In this document: positions 51,582 through 59,656 of the stretch, piece after piece
Numbering within the stretch: position 1 is the first letter of the stretch
How the letters are laid out: the number at the start of each line of letters is the position of its first letter
Assembly: GCF_041435215.1 (NCBI RefSeq)
Contig: NZ_CP108394.1
Span: 2,356,001-2,420,000, forward strand
Direction of reading: 5' to 3'
Length of the DNA: 64,000 bases
Source: Streptomyces sp. NBC_01314
GTDB taxonomy: Bacteria > Actinomycetota > Actinomycetes > Streptomycetales > Streptomycetaceae
Notes under the pieces: model-generated
The model's database searches: none
The model's input: the letters and a program-made list of their open reading frames with translations, nothing else
Told to the model about the DNA's origin: nothing
Program-made: the position numbers and the translations under genes

Positions 51582-53075
51582 ATGACCCCAGACGTCGACC
51601 TCACCGTCCGCCCCCCGGGCCACCACATCCTCCGCGACCGTTTCCTGGCCGCGGACAGCCGCCTGTTCAACGCGGTGGCGACCCGCGACTGGCCGGGCGC
51701 GCACCCCCTCCTGCCCAAGCTGAGCCGCGCCGCGAACCACGGGGTGCTGTGGTTCGCCACGGCGGCGGCGATCGCGGCGACCCGCAGTCCGAGGGCCCGC
51801 AGGGCAGCCGTCCGGGGCGTCGCCTCGCTCGCACTCGCCTCGGCGACGATCAACACGCTCGGCAAGCGGACCGTCCGCCGCCCCCGCCCGGTCCTGGACA
51901 ACGTCCCGCTGACCCGGCAGCTGAAGCGGCAGCCGATCACCACGTCCTTCCCGTCGGGCCACTCCGCCTCCGCCGCCGCCTTCGCGGCCGGTGTCGCCCT
52001 GGAGTCGCGCGGCTGGGGCGCGGCCGTGGCACCGATGGCGGCCGCCGTGGCGCTGTCCCGCGTGTACACGGGCGTGCACTTCCCCAGCGACGTCCTGGTG
52101 GGCGCCGCCCTGGGTGTGGGCGCCGCCTACGCCGTACGGGGCATCGTGCCGACCCGCGACCTGCTCCCGCCGCCCGGCCGCCCGTACGTGGACGCGCCCG
52201 CGCTGCCGGACGGGGACGGGCTGGTCGTGGTCGCGAACCGGGCCTCGGGGACGTCGGACCGGGTGCGTGCCCTGCGGGACGTACTGCCCGGCGCCGAGAC
52301 CGTGGAGTGCGAACCGGAGGATGTGAGGGCCGAGCTGGAGAAGGCCGCCGCCCATGCGCGTGTGCTCGGCGTGTGCGGCGGCGACGGCACGGTGAACGCC
52401 GCCGCCGAGGTGGCCCTGCGCCACGGACTCCCCCTCGCCGTTCTCCCCGGCGGCACGCTCAACCACTTCGCGTACGACCTCGGTGTGGAGGATGTGCGCG
52501 GCCTGGGCCGCGCCGTGCGCCGGGGCGAGGCCGTCCGGGTGGACCTGGGGCACTTCACCACCGGTGATACGGAGGGCCACTTCCTCAACACGTTCAGCCT
52601 GGGCGTCTATCCCGAGCTGGTCCGCGAGCGCGAGCGCTGGGAGAAGGTGACGGGCGGCTGGCCGGCGGGCGTGATCGCGGCGCTGCGCGTCCTGCGCTCC
52701 GACCGCCGTCCGCTGCTGGCCACCTTCGAGGGCCGGCCGCGCCCGATCTGGCTGCTCTTCGCGGGCAACGGCACCTATCACCAGCTGGGCCTGGCCCCGG
52801 CCCGGCGTTTCGACCTGGCCGACGGGCTGCTCGACGTCCGCGTGGTGCACGGCGGCCGCCGCCCGGCCCTGCGGCTGCTGGCCGCGGCCGTCGCCGGCCC
52901 GCTGACCCGCACCCCGGCCCACGCGGCGGTCCGCGTACGGCGGCTGCGGGTGGACGGCATCGCGCCGGGCACCCTCCTCGCGTACGACGGCGAAGTCACC
53001 GAGGTGCGGGGCGATCTGACGCTCCGCAAGCTCCCGGAGGCGCTGACGGTCTACCGGCCGGTACCGCTGCACTGA
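51582..53075 (+). CDS. PAP2 phosphatase fused to diacylglycerol-kinase-like domain
   Basis: 497 residues from ATG 51582. The N-terminal half is a membrane PAP2 acid phosphatase with all three motifs: KRTVRRPRP, SFPSGHSAS and SRVYTGVHFPSD. After a loop near 205, a lipid/diacylglycerol kinase catalytic domain follows (GVCGGDGTVNAAAEVALRHG, LPGGTLNHFAYDL, LFAGNGTYHQLGL). The fusion can in principle both remove and add phosphate on lipids such as phosphatidate or undecaprenyl phosphate. Such fusions are common in actinobacteria; the lipid is unknown. Confidence 0.92.
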   Translation: MTPDVDLTVRPPGHHILRDRFLAADSRLFNAVATRDWPGAHPLLPKLSRAANHGVLWFATAAAIAATRSPRARRAAVRGVASLALASATINTLGKRTVRRPRPVLDNVPLTRQLKRQPITTSFPSGHSASAAAFAAGVALESRGWGAAVAPMAAAVALSRVYTGVHFPSDVLVGAALGVGAAYAVRGIVPTRDLLPPPGRPYVDAPALPDGDGLVVVANRASGTSDRVRALRDVLPGAETVECEPEDVRAELEKAAAHARVLGVCGGDGTVNAAAEVALRHGLPLAVLPGGTLNHFAYDLGVEDVRGLGRAVRRGEAVRVDLGHFTTGDTEGHFLNTFSLGVYPELVRERERWEKVTGGWPAGVIAALRVLRSDRRPLLATFEGRPRPIWLLFAGNGTYHQLGLAPARRFDLADGLLDVRVVHGGRRPALRLLAAAVAGPLTRTPAHAAVRVRRLRVDGIAPGTLLAYDGEVTEVRGDLTLRKLPEALTVYRPVPLH

Positions 53076-53186
53076 CCCACCACGCCAGTCCACAATTCAA
53101 GACGGCGGTCTCATTATTTGGGGCGCTCGCGTACGGTTCGGGAACGAACTCGTGGACCTCACGGACCTCGTGGAAGGGGAACGGCC

Positions 53187-54008
53187 ATGTCGAAGGCACG
53201 GGAGACCGCCGTCTACACGCACGGACACCATGAGTCGGTGCTGCGCTCGCACACCTGGCGGACGGCCGCCAACTCGGCGGCCTACCTCCTCGGTTCGCTG
53301 AAGCCCCACATGAAGATCCTGGACATCGGCTGCGGTCCGGGCACCATCACCGCGGACCTGGCCGCCCTCGTGCCGGACGGGCAGGTCACCGGCGTCGACC
53401 ACGCCCCCGGCATCCTGGACCAGGCCCGCGCCACAGCGGCCGAACGCGGTCTGGGCAACGTGGACTTCGCCGTCGCGGACGTCCACTCCCTGGACTACCC
53501 GGACGACACCTTCTGCGTGGTCCACGCCCACCAGGTGCTCCAGCACGTCGGCGACCCGGTGCGGGCGCTGCGCGAGATGTGCCGGGTGACCAGGCCGGGC
53601 GGTCTGATCGCCGTCCGTGACTCCGACTACGCGGCGATGACCTGGTACCCCGGGTCCCCGGGCATGGACCACTGGCTGGACCTGTACCGCCGGGTGGCCC
53701 GCGCCAACGGCGGTGAGCCCGACGCGGGACGCCGGCTGAAGTCCTGGGCCCTGCGCGCCGGACTCACCGACATCACGGCCACCTCCGCCACCTGGACCTA
53801 CGCCACGGCGGACGAGCGGGCCTGGTGGAGCGGACTGTGGGCGGACCGGACGGTGGCCTCCGCGTACGCCGAGCGGGCCACGGAGAGCGGTCACGCGACG
53901 GCCGAGCAGCTCCACGCGATCGGGGCGGCCTGGCGGGAGTGGGGGCGGCAGGAGGACGGCTGGTTCGCCGTGCTGCACGGAGAGATTCTCTGCCGTAAGG
54001 CGGCCTGA
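53187..54008 (+). CDS. SAM-dependent methyltransferase (UbiE/CmoA-like)
   Basis: 273 residues from ATG 53187 (GGAAGGGGA upstream). SAM motif MKILDIGCGPGTITADLAAL near residue 45, GVDHAPGILDQARATA, the loop VVHAHQVLQHVGDPV and RVTRPGGLIAVRDSD. It resembles small-molecule or ubiquinone/menaquinone-type methyltransferases. No biosynthetic neighbours indicate the substrate. A convergent terminator separates it from gvpK. Confidence 0.9.
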   Translation: MSKARETAVYTHGHHESVLRSHTWRTAANSAAYLLGSLKPHMKILDIGCGPGTITADLAALVPDGQVTGVDHAPGILDQARATAAERGLGNVDFAVADVHSLDYPDDTFCVVHAHQVLQHVGDPVRALREMCRVTRPGGLIAVRDSDYAAMTWYPGSPGMDHWLDLYRRVARANGGEPDAGRRLKSWALRAGLTDITATSATWTYATADERAWWSGLWADRTVASAYAERATESGHATAEQLHAIGAAWREWGRQEDGWFAVLHGEILCRKAA

Positions 54009-54056
54009 AAGGGCACATTCCGGAAACCCGGACCATCAGGAGGTTCGCAACGAGTG

Positions 54057-54088
54057 GTGGATTCACCCACGTTCGCAGGTGAATCCAC
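54057..54088. terminator. Bidirectional hairpin between methyltransferase and gvpK
   Basis: GTGGATTCACC (54057-54067) and GGTGAATCCAC (54078-54088) are perfect 11-bp arms with a 10-nt loop between convergent genes. Confidence 0.85.
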
Positions 54089-54096
54089 TTCCGCGT

Positions 54097-54378
54097 TCAC
54101 TCCCGCGGTAGCAACGGTCCGAGCGGCCCGAGGTCCAGATTGAGGTCCTCGGGCCGCAGTCCGTAGCGCTCGCGCAGCTCGGTCATCCGGTCGTCGAGCA
54201 GCATCAGCGTGAGCCCGATGCGCTCCTCCTGGTCCTCCGAGAGCTCCCCGGTGTCGAAGCGGCGCAGCGCCTGCCGCTCCATGAGCTGGCGCAGCAGTTC
54301 GACGACGGTCAGGACCAGCTTGACGAGGTCCCTCTCCACCGTGTCGGGCTCCAGTTCGACGCGGTTGCGGCCGGTCAC
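54097..54378 (-). CDS. gvpK: Gas vesicle protein GvpK
   Basis: 93 residues from GTG 54378. The GvpK core VKLVLTVVELLRQLMERQAL, RFDTGELSEDQEERIGLTLM and the C-terminal LNLDLGPLGPLL are clear. GvpK is a helical accessory protein required for assembly in other organisms. It is the last gene of the cluster and overlaps gvpS by GTGA, so it is translationally coupled. Confidence 0.95.
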   Translation of the reverse strand: MTGRNRVELEPDTVERDLVKLVLTVVELLRQLMERQALRRFDTGELSEDQEERIGLTLMLLDDRMTELRERYGLRPEDLNLDLGPLGPLLPRE

Positions 54379-54563
54379 TCGATGCCTCCCCAGGGGGACG
54401 GAACCTGTTCGTTCACGGAGCTGATCAGCGCGTTCAGGTCGATGCGGACGAGATCGACGTCCGCGATGCGCAGGGTGAGGTCACCCGTGATGACGACCCC
54501 GCCGGCGAGGAGCCGGTCGAGGAGATCCACCAGGGCCACTTCACGGCGTTCGATCACGGTCAC
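54375..54563 (-). CDS. gvpS: Gas vesicle protein GvpS (GvpA family, short)
   Basis: 62 residues from GTG 54563 (GGAGG seven bases upstream). It is a bare GvpA-fold unit: VALVDLLDRLLAGGVVITGD, LTLRIADVDLVRIDLNALI. Among the three GvpA-type proteins here it is the only one with a length close to the classical shell protein. Both ends overlap neighbours (GTGA with gvpL and with gvpK). Confidence 0.92.
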   Translation of the reverse strand: MTVIERREVALVDLLDRLLAGGVVITGDLTLRIADVDLVRIDLNALISSVNEQVPSPWGGIE

Positions 54564-55381
54564 GGGCCGTCCTCCACGCTCTCCACACCGTCTCGACCCT
54601 CTCGACCCTCTCGGCTCTCTCCGCCCTCTCCACCCTCTCCGCTGAAGGAATAGACCGCCCACGGCCCGGTGAGTTCCACCCGCAATCCCGGTTCCTCGCC
54701 CTTCGTGCGGTCCACCAGTTCCACGAACTCCTCGGAATGGGTACGCGGCACCAGATAGGCCGCGTTCAGCACATTGCGTCCCGCCACGCCGGACAGCGCG
54801 GAATTCTGCGGGGCGTGCAGCCGGGTGTCCTCGGCGAACTCCGAGAGGGTGCCGTGCAGAGCGCGCGCGAACCGGTCGGCGTTCTCCCACATCTCCTCGT
54901 GGGCCCGGTGGCTCCGCCGTCGCTGCCGCAGATAGTCGCGCCCGGAGGAGACCTTGGCGGGCTCTTGGGCCGCCTCCCCCTCCTCGGACTCCGCGTACAC
55001 CTTGACGCCCCACTCCACCCGGCCCGCCAGCCGGTCCAGGGTCCGCCGAAAGCCCTCCTCGCGGGCCTCCAGCATGACCCGTACGCCGCTGTCGTCGCGG
55101 AACACGGTGCCGAGCCGGAGCGGCAGGGGCGTGGTGACGACGGTGAGGGCGTCGATCACGCTCTGGTGGGCACGGGCTGTCTCGGTCAGCCAGTCCAGGT
55201 CCTCCAGATGGGCGCGCAGCGGCTGCTCCGCGAAGTCGCGCTCCGGCACCTCGCTGACCACGGCGATCAGGTCGTGGTGACGCAGTTGCCGGGGCGGCGC
55301 GCCCGCGACCCCGGTGAGCTGGGACTGGAGCGCCGCGTCGAAGGGGCGGCAGACGGCGTACACGTAACGCAGTCCGGTCAT
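54560..55381 (-). CDS. gvpL: Gas vesicle protein GvpL (GvpF/L family)
   Basis: 273 residues. The GvpF/L start YVYAVCRPFDAAL, the HDLIAVVSEVPERDF segment and the middle VVTTPLPLRLGTVFRDDSGV and VEWGVKVYAESEEGE match the family. The C-terminus ends in a Gly/Glu/Arg-rich repeat (GEGGEGGESREGREGRDG) that is not family-typical. GvpF/L proteins contact the shell protein during nucleation. It overlaps gvpJ by ATGA. Confidence 0.93.
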   Translation of the reverse strand: MTGLRYVYAVCRPFDAALQSQLTGVAGAPPRQLRHHDLIAVVSEVPERDFAEQPLRAHLEDLDWLTETARAHQSVIDALTVVTTPLPLRLGTVFRDDSGVRVMLEAREEGFRRTLDRLAGRVEWGVKVYAESEEGEAAQEPAKVSSGRDYLRQRRRSHRAHEEMWENADRFARALHGTLSEFAEDTRLHAPQNSALSGVAGRNVLNAAYLVPRTHSEEFVELVDRTKGEEPGLRVELTGPWAVYSFSGEGGEGGESREGREGRDGVESVEDGP

Positions 55382-55746
55382 GAGGGCTCCTCTCTGGCGC
55401 GGCCGCGCTCGATGGCCGGCTCCGGCTCCCGCCGGTACCCGTCCTCGTCCAGCTCCGCGAGCCGGGCACGCAACTCGGCGTTCTCACGGGAGAGTTCGTC
55501 GCGGCGGGCGTTGGAGGACAGCGCCGGGTCGGTCTCCCACCAGTCGATCCCCATCTCCTTGGCCTTGTCGACGGAGGCGACGATCAGGCGCAGCTTGATC
55601 GTGAGCAGTTCGATGTCGAGCAGGTTGATGCGGATGTCACCCGCGATCACCAGACCTTTGTCGAGTACACGCTCCAGGATGTCGGCCAGATTGGCACTCC
55701 CACCGCTCTGGCCGTACGGCTCGGGGACCCGGCTCGGGAAGGTCAT
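55378..55746 (-). CDS. gvpJ: Gas vesicle protein GvpJ (GvpA family)
   Basis: 122 residues. The GvpA fold spans about 18-65 (ANLADILERVLDKGLVIAGD, IRINLLDIELLTIKLRLIVA). A charged coiled-coil-like tail follows (SRENAELRARLAELDEDGYR). GvpJ is a minor shell or nucleation component elsewhere. Overlaps with gvpZ and gvpL are ATGA on both sides. Confidence 0.92.
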   Translation of the reverse strand: MTFPSRVPEPYGQSGGSANLADILERVLDKGLVIAGDIRINLLDIELLTIKLRLIVASVDKAKEMGIDWWETDPALSSNARRDELSRENAELRARLAELDEDGYRREPEPAIERGRAREEPS

Positions 55747-56921
55747 CGACGGCTCCTGCCCGCCGCGGCCGGTTCCTCGTCCTCATCCTCGTACGGTTCC
55801 TCCTCGGTGTCCTCCCCGGCGTCGCCCTCGGCCTCGGGAACGTCCTCGTACTCGTCCTCGGGGACCTCTTCCGAGTCCTCCGCGTCCTCCGCCACGTCCT
55901 CGTCGGCGTACTCGTCGGTCTCATCGGCCTCGTCGGAGTCGCGGGGCTCCTCGTCCGGCTCCGGCTCCTCGTCGTACTCGGCCTCGGCGTCGTCGTCCTC
56001 CGGCGCCCCGGCCTCCTGCTCCTCCTGCTCCTCCTCCGCGAGGGCGTCCTCGTGGCTGACGGCGACATCGCCGTCGCGGATCTCACCGCGCCAGCCGTCC
56101 TCGGCCTCGCCCCTGAGGGTGATGAAGCGGGCGAAGTTCTTGAGGTCGAGCCGGGCCCGGCGGCCCTGGGCCCGCCAGATGTTGCCGGTCTTCTCGAAGA
56201 GACCCTTCGGGTAGTACTCCAGGACCAGCAGGACCCGGGTGAGGTTGTCCCCCAGGGAGTGGAAGGTGACGGCGCCCTTCGTGGTGCCCTTGGCACCCTC
56301 CGACGTCCAGGTGATCCGCTCGTCGGGCACCTGTTCGGTGGTGTGGGCCTTCCAGCTCCGGCTGGACCAGAAGATCTTCAGCTGCCAGTCGGAGTGGGTG
56401 TCGTCGGCCCGGTTCGCGCTCTTCACGCCCTTGGCGAAGGTGCTGAAGCTCTGGAACTGGGTCCACTGGTCGTACGCCGTGCGCACCGGCACCCCGACGT
56501 CGATGGACTCGATGATCACCGTGGGCTTGTTGCCCGAGCCGCCCTTGCGTTTACCCTTGCCGCCGCCGAGGTTCTTGAGCGCGCCGAGCACGTTGTCCTT
56601 GGCGCGGCCGGCGCCCACCTCCAGGGCGGTGCGCAGCGGCCCCTTGCCCTCGGCGAGCTTGCGCCCGCCGTCGAGGGCGAGCTTGGCGAAGCCGGGGCTG
56701 TTGCCGTCGGCGATGTCGTTGAGCTTGCCGGTCGTCTCACCGAGCTTGCGGCCGGCGCCGACCAGGAGCCGCTGCGCCTGGACGGCCAGATACTCCCGGG
56801 CCTCGGCCTTGAGGTGGTCGACGGCCTCGCCGTGGACCACCTCGGTGAGCGGGTTGCTCCTCGTCGCGTTCTCCGCCCGATCCGTCGCGCGTCCGTTCGC
56901 CGCGCCGAGGGTCTCAGTCAT
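55743..56921 (-). CDS. gvpZ: Gas-vesicle-cluster protein GvpZ: SRPBCC domain with long acidic tail
   Basis: 392 residues from ATG 56921. The N-terminal 125 residues are helical (VDHLKAEAREYLAVQAQRLL, VGAGRKLGETTGKLNDIAD). An SRPBCC/START-like domain follows (about 135-285: TVIIESIDVGVPVRTAYDQW, RITWTSEGAKGTTKGAVTFH, RVLLVLEYYPKGLFEKTGNI). The last 95 residues are over half Asp/Glu. SRPBCC folds bind hydrophobic ligands or act as chaperones; the role in gas vesicles is unknown. The name follows the Streptomyces gvp order. Confidence 0.85.
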   Translation of the reverse strand: MTETLGAANGRATDRAENATRSNPLTEVVHGEAVDHLKAEAREYLAVQAQRLLVGAGRKLGETTGKLNDIADGNSPGFAKLALDGGRKLAEGKGPLRTALEVGAGRAKDNVLGALKNLGGGKGKRKGGSGNKPTVIIESIDVGVPVRTAYDQWTQFQSFSTFAKGVKSANRADDTHSDWQLKIFWSSRSWKAHTTEQVPDERITWTSEGAKGTTKGAVTFHSLGDNLTRVLLVLEYYPKGLFEKTGNIWRAQGRRARLDLKNFARFITLRGEAEDGWRGEIRDGDVAVSHEDALAEEEQEEQEAGAPEDDDAEAEYDEEPEPDEEPRDSDEADETDEYADEDVAEDAEDSEEVPEDEYEDVPEAEGDAGEDTEEEPYEDEDEEPAAAGRSRR

Positions 56922-57585
56922 CGTCGCCGCCTCCCCTCGTGGCCCGCGACCCGGTGGCCTTGCGCGCGTCCTTCTTGGCGGGAGCCTTGCCGGGGGCGGT
57001 CTTCTTGGCGGTCGCCCTCTTCGCCGCGGTCTTCCGTGCCGGGGCGGCGGCCTTCTTGGCGGGAGCCTTCTTCGCTGCCGGCCTCCCCTCCGACCTGGGT
57101 GCCGTCTTCTTCGCCGGGCGCCTGCGCGCGGGCTTCTCCTCAGGTTCCTCGTCGTGCTCGTCGTGCTCGTCGTGCTCGTCACGCGTGTCGGCGTACTCGT
57201 CGTCGTCCGCCTCGTCCGCGTACGCGTCGTCGCGGTCCTTCCCGCCGCGCCCCGGCAGGTCGGGGGCCACGTCCGCGAGCTGGTCGCGCACCTGCGAGGT
57301 GCGTCCGTGCAGCCGGTCGGCGAGCCCTTCTATCTGCCGCTCGACCAGCGCCCCGGTGGCCGCTTTGCCGACACCGCGCAGGTCCCCGCGGAGTTGGTCC
57401 CCGATCTCCTTGAACTGCGGGTTGTTCCGCAGTTGCTGGGAGACCAGGTCCGCGAGCACCCGCGGACTCAGCTGCATCCGCTTGCCGGCCACCATGGTGC
57501 CGACCGCGAACGCGAGTTTCATCTTCTTCGTACGTCCGAGGACGTATCCGGCCCCTACGGCGAGGCCCAGTCCGATTCGATTCAT
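56914..57585 (-). CDS. gvpY: Gas-vesicle-cluster protein GvpY: H1-like basic tail
   Basis: 223 residues. The N-terminal third is a conserved helical domain with a hydrophobic start (GLGLAVGAGYVLGRTKKMKL, LADLVSQQLRNNPQFKEIGD). An acidic patch with DEH repeats follows (ADTRDEHDEHDEHDEEPEE). The tail from about 150 is rich in Lys, Ala and Pro like histone H1 (AAKKAPAKKAAAPARKTAAK). It overlaps gvpZ by 8 nt and gvpG by ATGA. The function is unknown; the tail could bind nucleic acid or the acidic tail of GvpZ. Confidence 0.82.
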   Translation of the reverse strand: MNRIGLGLAVGAGYVLGRTKKMKLAFAVGTMVAGKRMQLSPRVLADLVSQQLRNNPQFKEIGDQLRGDLRGVGKAATGALVERQIEGLADRLHGRTSQVRDQLADVAPDLPGRGGKDRDDAYADEADDDEYADTRDEHDEHDEHDEEPEEKPARRRPAKKTAPRSEGRPAAKKAPAKKAAAPARKTAAKRATAKKTAPGKAPAKKDARKATGSRATRGGGDDD

Positions 57586-57845
57586 TGTGTCTTCCCGTTC
57601 CCGGTTCCTGTGCTCCTCTGCGAGCTGATCTCCAGCCGGTCCAGGAGTTCGTCCTCCAATCGGTCGAACTCCTCCTCATCGATCTCGCCCGCTTCGAGCC
57701 GCTGCTCGAGGCGGGCGAGATCGGCACGGACGGCCGCCGGGTCGTAGTACTGGCGCTCGGCCTCGGTGACCACTTGTCTCACCGCCCAGAGGCTGCCGCG
57801 CACCGGTGCGAACGGCAGCAGCAGCACCTCGGTGATCAGTCCCAT
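57582..57845 (-). CDS. gvpG: Gas vesicle protein GvpG
   Basis: 87 residues. The family pattern GLITEVLLLPFAPVRGSLWA, VVTEAERQYYDPAAVRADLA and RLEAGEIDEEEFDRLEDELL is unmistakable GvpG. It is an accessory assembly protein. The gene follows gvpF after a 96-bp gap that holds a 9-bp tandem repeat, and overlaps gvpY. Confidence 0.95.
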   Translation of the reverse strand: MGLITEVLLLPFAPVRGSLWAVRQVVTEAERQYYDPAAVRADLARLEQRLEAGEIDEEEFDRLEDELLDRLEISSQRSTGTGNGKTQ

Positions 57846-57912
57846 GTACTCGCCTCCTCAGCCGTGGAACGCCGTGCGCGCCACCCGTCGGCGTCCCGGC
57901 GTGGACATGCGC

Positions 57913-57939
57913 GGAACGCACGGAACGCACGGAACGCGC
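57913..57939. repeat. Three 9-bp tandem copies in the gvpF-gvpG gap
   Basis: CGGAACGCA occurs at 57913-57921 and 57922-57930, with CGGAACGCG at 57931-57939. The gap is one of only two untranslated spacers in the gvp cluster. Confidence 0.85.
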
Positions 57940-57941
57940 TG

Positions 57942-58691
57942 TCAATGCGTCGTCTCGGCGGGCTGTGCCGGCCCCGGTTCGACGAAGCTGTACGGCGGCA
58001 GCGGCCCGTTCACGCGCACCTCGATGTGCGGATGGCTCTTGCGGACCTCCTCCACGGCGTCGATGAACACCGCGGCCGACTGCCGGTCCACGAGGAACGA
58101 CAGATTGGCCAGCCAACCGGTGGAGTCGGGGCCCGCGCTGACGGCCGCGGCGACCGGCTCCAGCGCCCGCTGCAGCGCCGCCGCGTCGTCGGCCTCGCGG
58201 GCCTGCACCGCGGCGACGACCATCTCGCCGAGCCGCAGCCGGTCCTCGTACGTGCCGCCACCCGCCTGCCGGTTGGCCTCGGTCATGGCGCGCAGCTCGG
58301 GGTTCTCGCCCATCACCCGGTGGAGCACGGCCTCTTCGTCGTGGCTGGCCTTCACGTTGTACTCGACCTTGCCGTCGAGGGCGCCGAGCCGTTCCAGGTA
58401 GTGCTTCGCGCGTTCGGCGAGCACGCCGGTGACGGACGCGTCGTCCGGTGCGACACTGCCGAACCGCATGGGCAGCACGGAACCGTTCGCACCCGCCTCG
58501 CTCAGGACGTTCTGGTGGGCGAGCAGGTCCTTGCGCTTGGGGCGCAGCCCCTCGGGGGCCTCACTGACGATCGCCGCCAGCTCACCCTCCGTGAGGACGC
58601 GCACCGGGCGCGCGGGGTCGCCCACCCCGCCCACGCCCTCGGGGAGGGCGGGGTGCGAGCTCGCCGTGATGCCATAGACGTACGTGCTCAC
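57942..58691 (-). CDS. gvpF: Gas vesicle protein GvpF (GvpF/L family)
   Basis: 249 residues. The start STYVYGITASSHPALPEGVG, ELAAIVSEAPEGLRPKRKDL, the central GSVLPMRFGSVAPDDASVTG and the C-terminal LANLSFLVDRQSAAVFIDAV with RVNGPLPPYSFVE match GvpF. It is the second GvpF/L paralogue of the cluster. ATGA overlap with gvpA links it to the shell gene. Confidence 0.95.
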   Translation of the reverse strand: MSTYVYGITASSHPALPEGVGGVGDPARPVRVLTEGELAAIVSEAPEGLRPKRKDLLAHQNVLSEAGANGSVLPMRFGSVAPDDASVTGVLAERAKHYLERLGALDGKVEYNVKASHDEEAVLHRVMGENPELRAMTEANRQAGGGTYEDRLRLGEMVVAAVQAREADDAAALQRALEPVAAAVSAGPDSTGWLANLSFLVDRQSAAVFIDAVEEVRKSHPHIEVRVNGPLPPYSFVEPGPAQPAETTH

Positions 58692-59113
58692 TCCTGTTCC
58701 TCCCTCTTGCGCGAGCTCGTGGTCTTGCGGGCCCGTGGCCGCGCCTCGGACTGGCTCTCCTCGCGGGACTGCTTGAACGCGTCGGAGATCGTCTCGGCGG
58801 CGCCGGACAGCGCCCCCTTGGACTTGCCGCGCGCTCCGGACTCGGTGATCTCACCGACGAGGTCCGGCAGGCCCGGGCTCTTGCGCGGCCCGGCCTCCAG
58901 GTCGAGCCGGTTGCACGCCTCGGCGAAGCGCAGATAGGTGTCGACACTGGCGACGACGACCCGGACGTCGATCTTCAGGATCTCGATGCCGACCAGGGAG
59001 ACTCGTATGAACGCGTCGATGACGAGCCCCCTGTCGAGAATGAGCTCCAGGACGTCGTACAGGCCGCTGCTGCCGCCTCCGCCGCCGGACTGCTGTGCCG
59101 GGACTACGGTCAT
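58688..59113 (-). CDS. gvpA: GvpA-family gas vesicle protein, extended form
   Basis: 141 residues from ATG 59113 with GGAGG upstream. A Gly-rich start (QQSGGGGGSSGLYDVLELIL) leads into the GvpA core (about 17-75: LDRGLVIDAFIRVSLVGIEI, VRVVVASVDTYLRFAEACNR). A 65-residue tail rich in charged residues follows (ESQSEARPRARKTTSSRKRE). Classical GvpA is about 70 residues without such a tail. It is the second gene of the cluster, after gvpO. Confidence 0.92.
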   Translation of the reverse strand: MTVVPAQQSGGGGGSSGLYDVLELILDRGLVIDAFIRVSLVGIEILKIDVRVVVASVDTYLRFAEACNRLDLEAGPRKSPGLPDLVGEITESGARGKSKGALSGAAETISDAFKQSREESQSEARPRARKTTSSRKREEQE

Positions 59114-59144
59114 ACCGGCCGATCCTCCTTATATCTGGATCTTG

Positions 59145-59200
59145 TCTGTGGATCTGCTCTGTGGATCCGCTGCTGTGTGGATCCGCTGCTCTGTGGATGC
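59145..59200. repeat. Tandem repeat (TCTGTGGATCCGCTGC) in the gvpO-gvpA gap
   Basis: Four units of 13, 16, 16 and 11 bp, all with TGTGGAT, run through the 104-bp spacer between gvpO and gvpA, just upstream of the gvpA ribosome-binding site. Confidence 0.85.
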
Positions 59201-59217
59201 TGGAGCGGGACGACGGC

Positions 59218-59574
59218 CTAACGGCGATGCGGGTCGGCCCTGCCGCGTTCGTAGCGGCGGACGCGGCGGTAGCCGGTGAGCTCGCCCTCGGGGTCGAGCT
59301 CCACGCGATAACTCGCGAGCAGGCTCATCGTGTCGGGGACCCTGGCGATCTCCAGGACCTCGACCTCCAAAACCCAGCCGTCCTCGGTCTGTTCGAACGA
59401 CGACACGGACTCGGGCGCCATACCGGTCAGCTCCGCGAGCTGGGTCCGCGCATGCCGCAGCACCTGCATGGGGCTGGGCCGGTCGCCCGCCAATTCCTTC
59501 GTTTCTTCCGGTTTGTCCGCTTCCTGGGACTTCCGTGAACTCTGTGTTTTTGACGTGTTGGATGTGTTCGACAT
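59218..59574 (-). CDS. gvpO: Gas vesicle protein GvpO
   Basis: 118 residues from ATG 59574 (GAGGTGG upstream). A Ser/Thr/Glu-rich N-terminal 30 residues precede the GvpO domain (SPMQVLRHARTQLAELTGMA, WVLEVEVLEIARVPDTMSLL, LASYRVELDPEGELTGYRRV). GvpO is needed for gas vesicles in haloarchaea and leads the Streptomyces cluster. The main cluster promoter should lie in 59575-59656; TTGACC followed 17 bp later by TCGGTG is a possible but weak pair. Confidence 0.94.
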   Translation of the reverse strand: MSNTSNTSKTQSSRKSQEADKPEETKELAGDRPSPMQVLRHARTQLAELTGMAPESVSSFEQTEDGWVLEVEVLEIARVPDTMSLLASYRVELDPEGELTGYRRVRRYERGRADPHRR

Positions 59575-59656
59575 GGCCACCTCGAACACCGAGTGGCCAC
59601 ACCTCCGTTGGTCAAACCTTTCGGTCTCAGCCGCTCTCAGTGGCTCTCGGCGGCTC

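Noticed and set aside
49463..52567. 1034-codon open frame on the plus strand opposite the ABC-F gene
   Set aside because: It runs through the antisense of an intact ABC-F protein and then out of frame through the PAP2 fusion gene; composition is that of a shadow frame.
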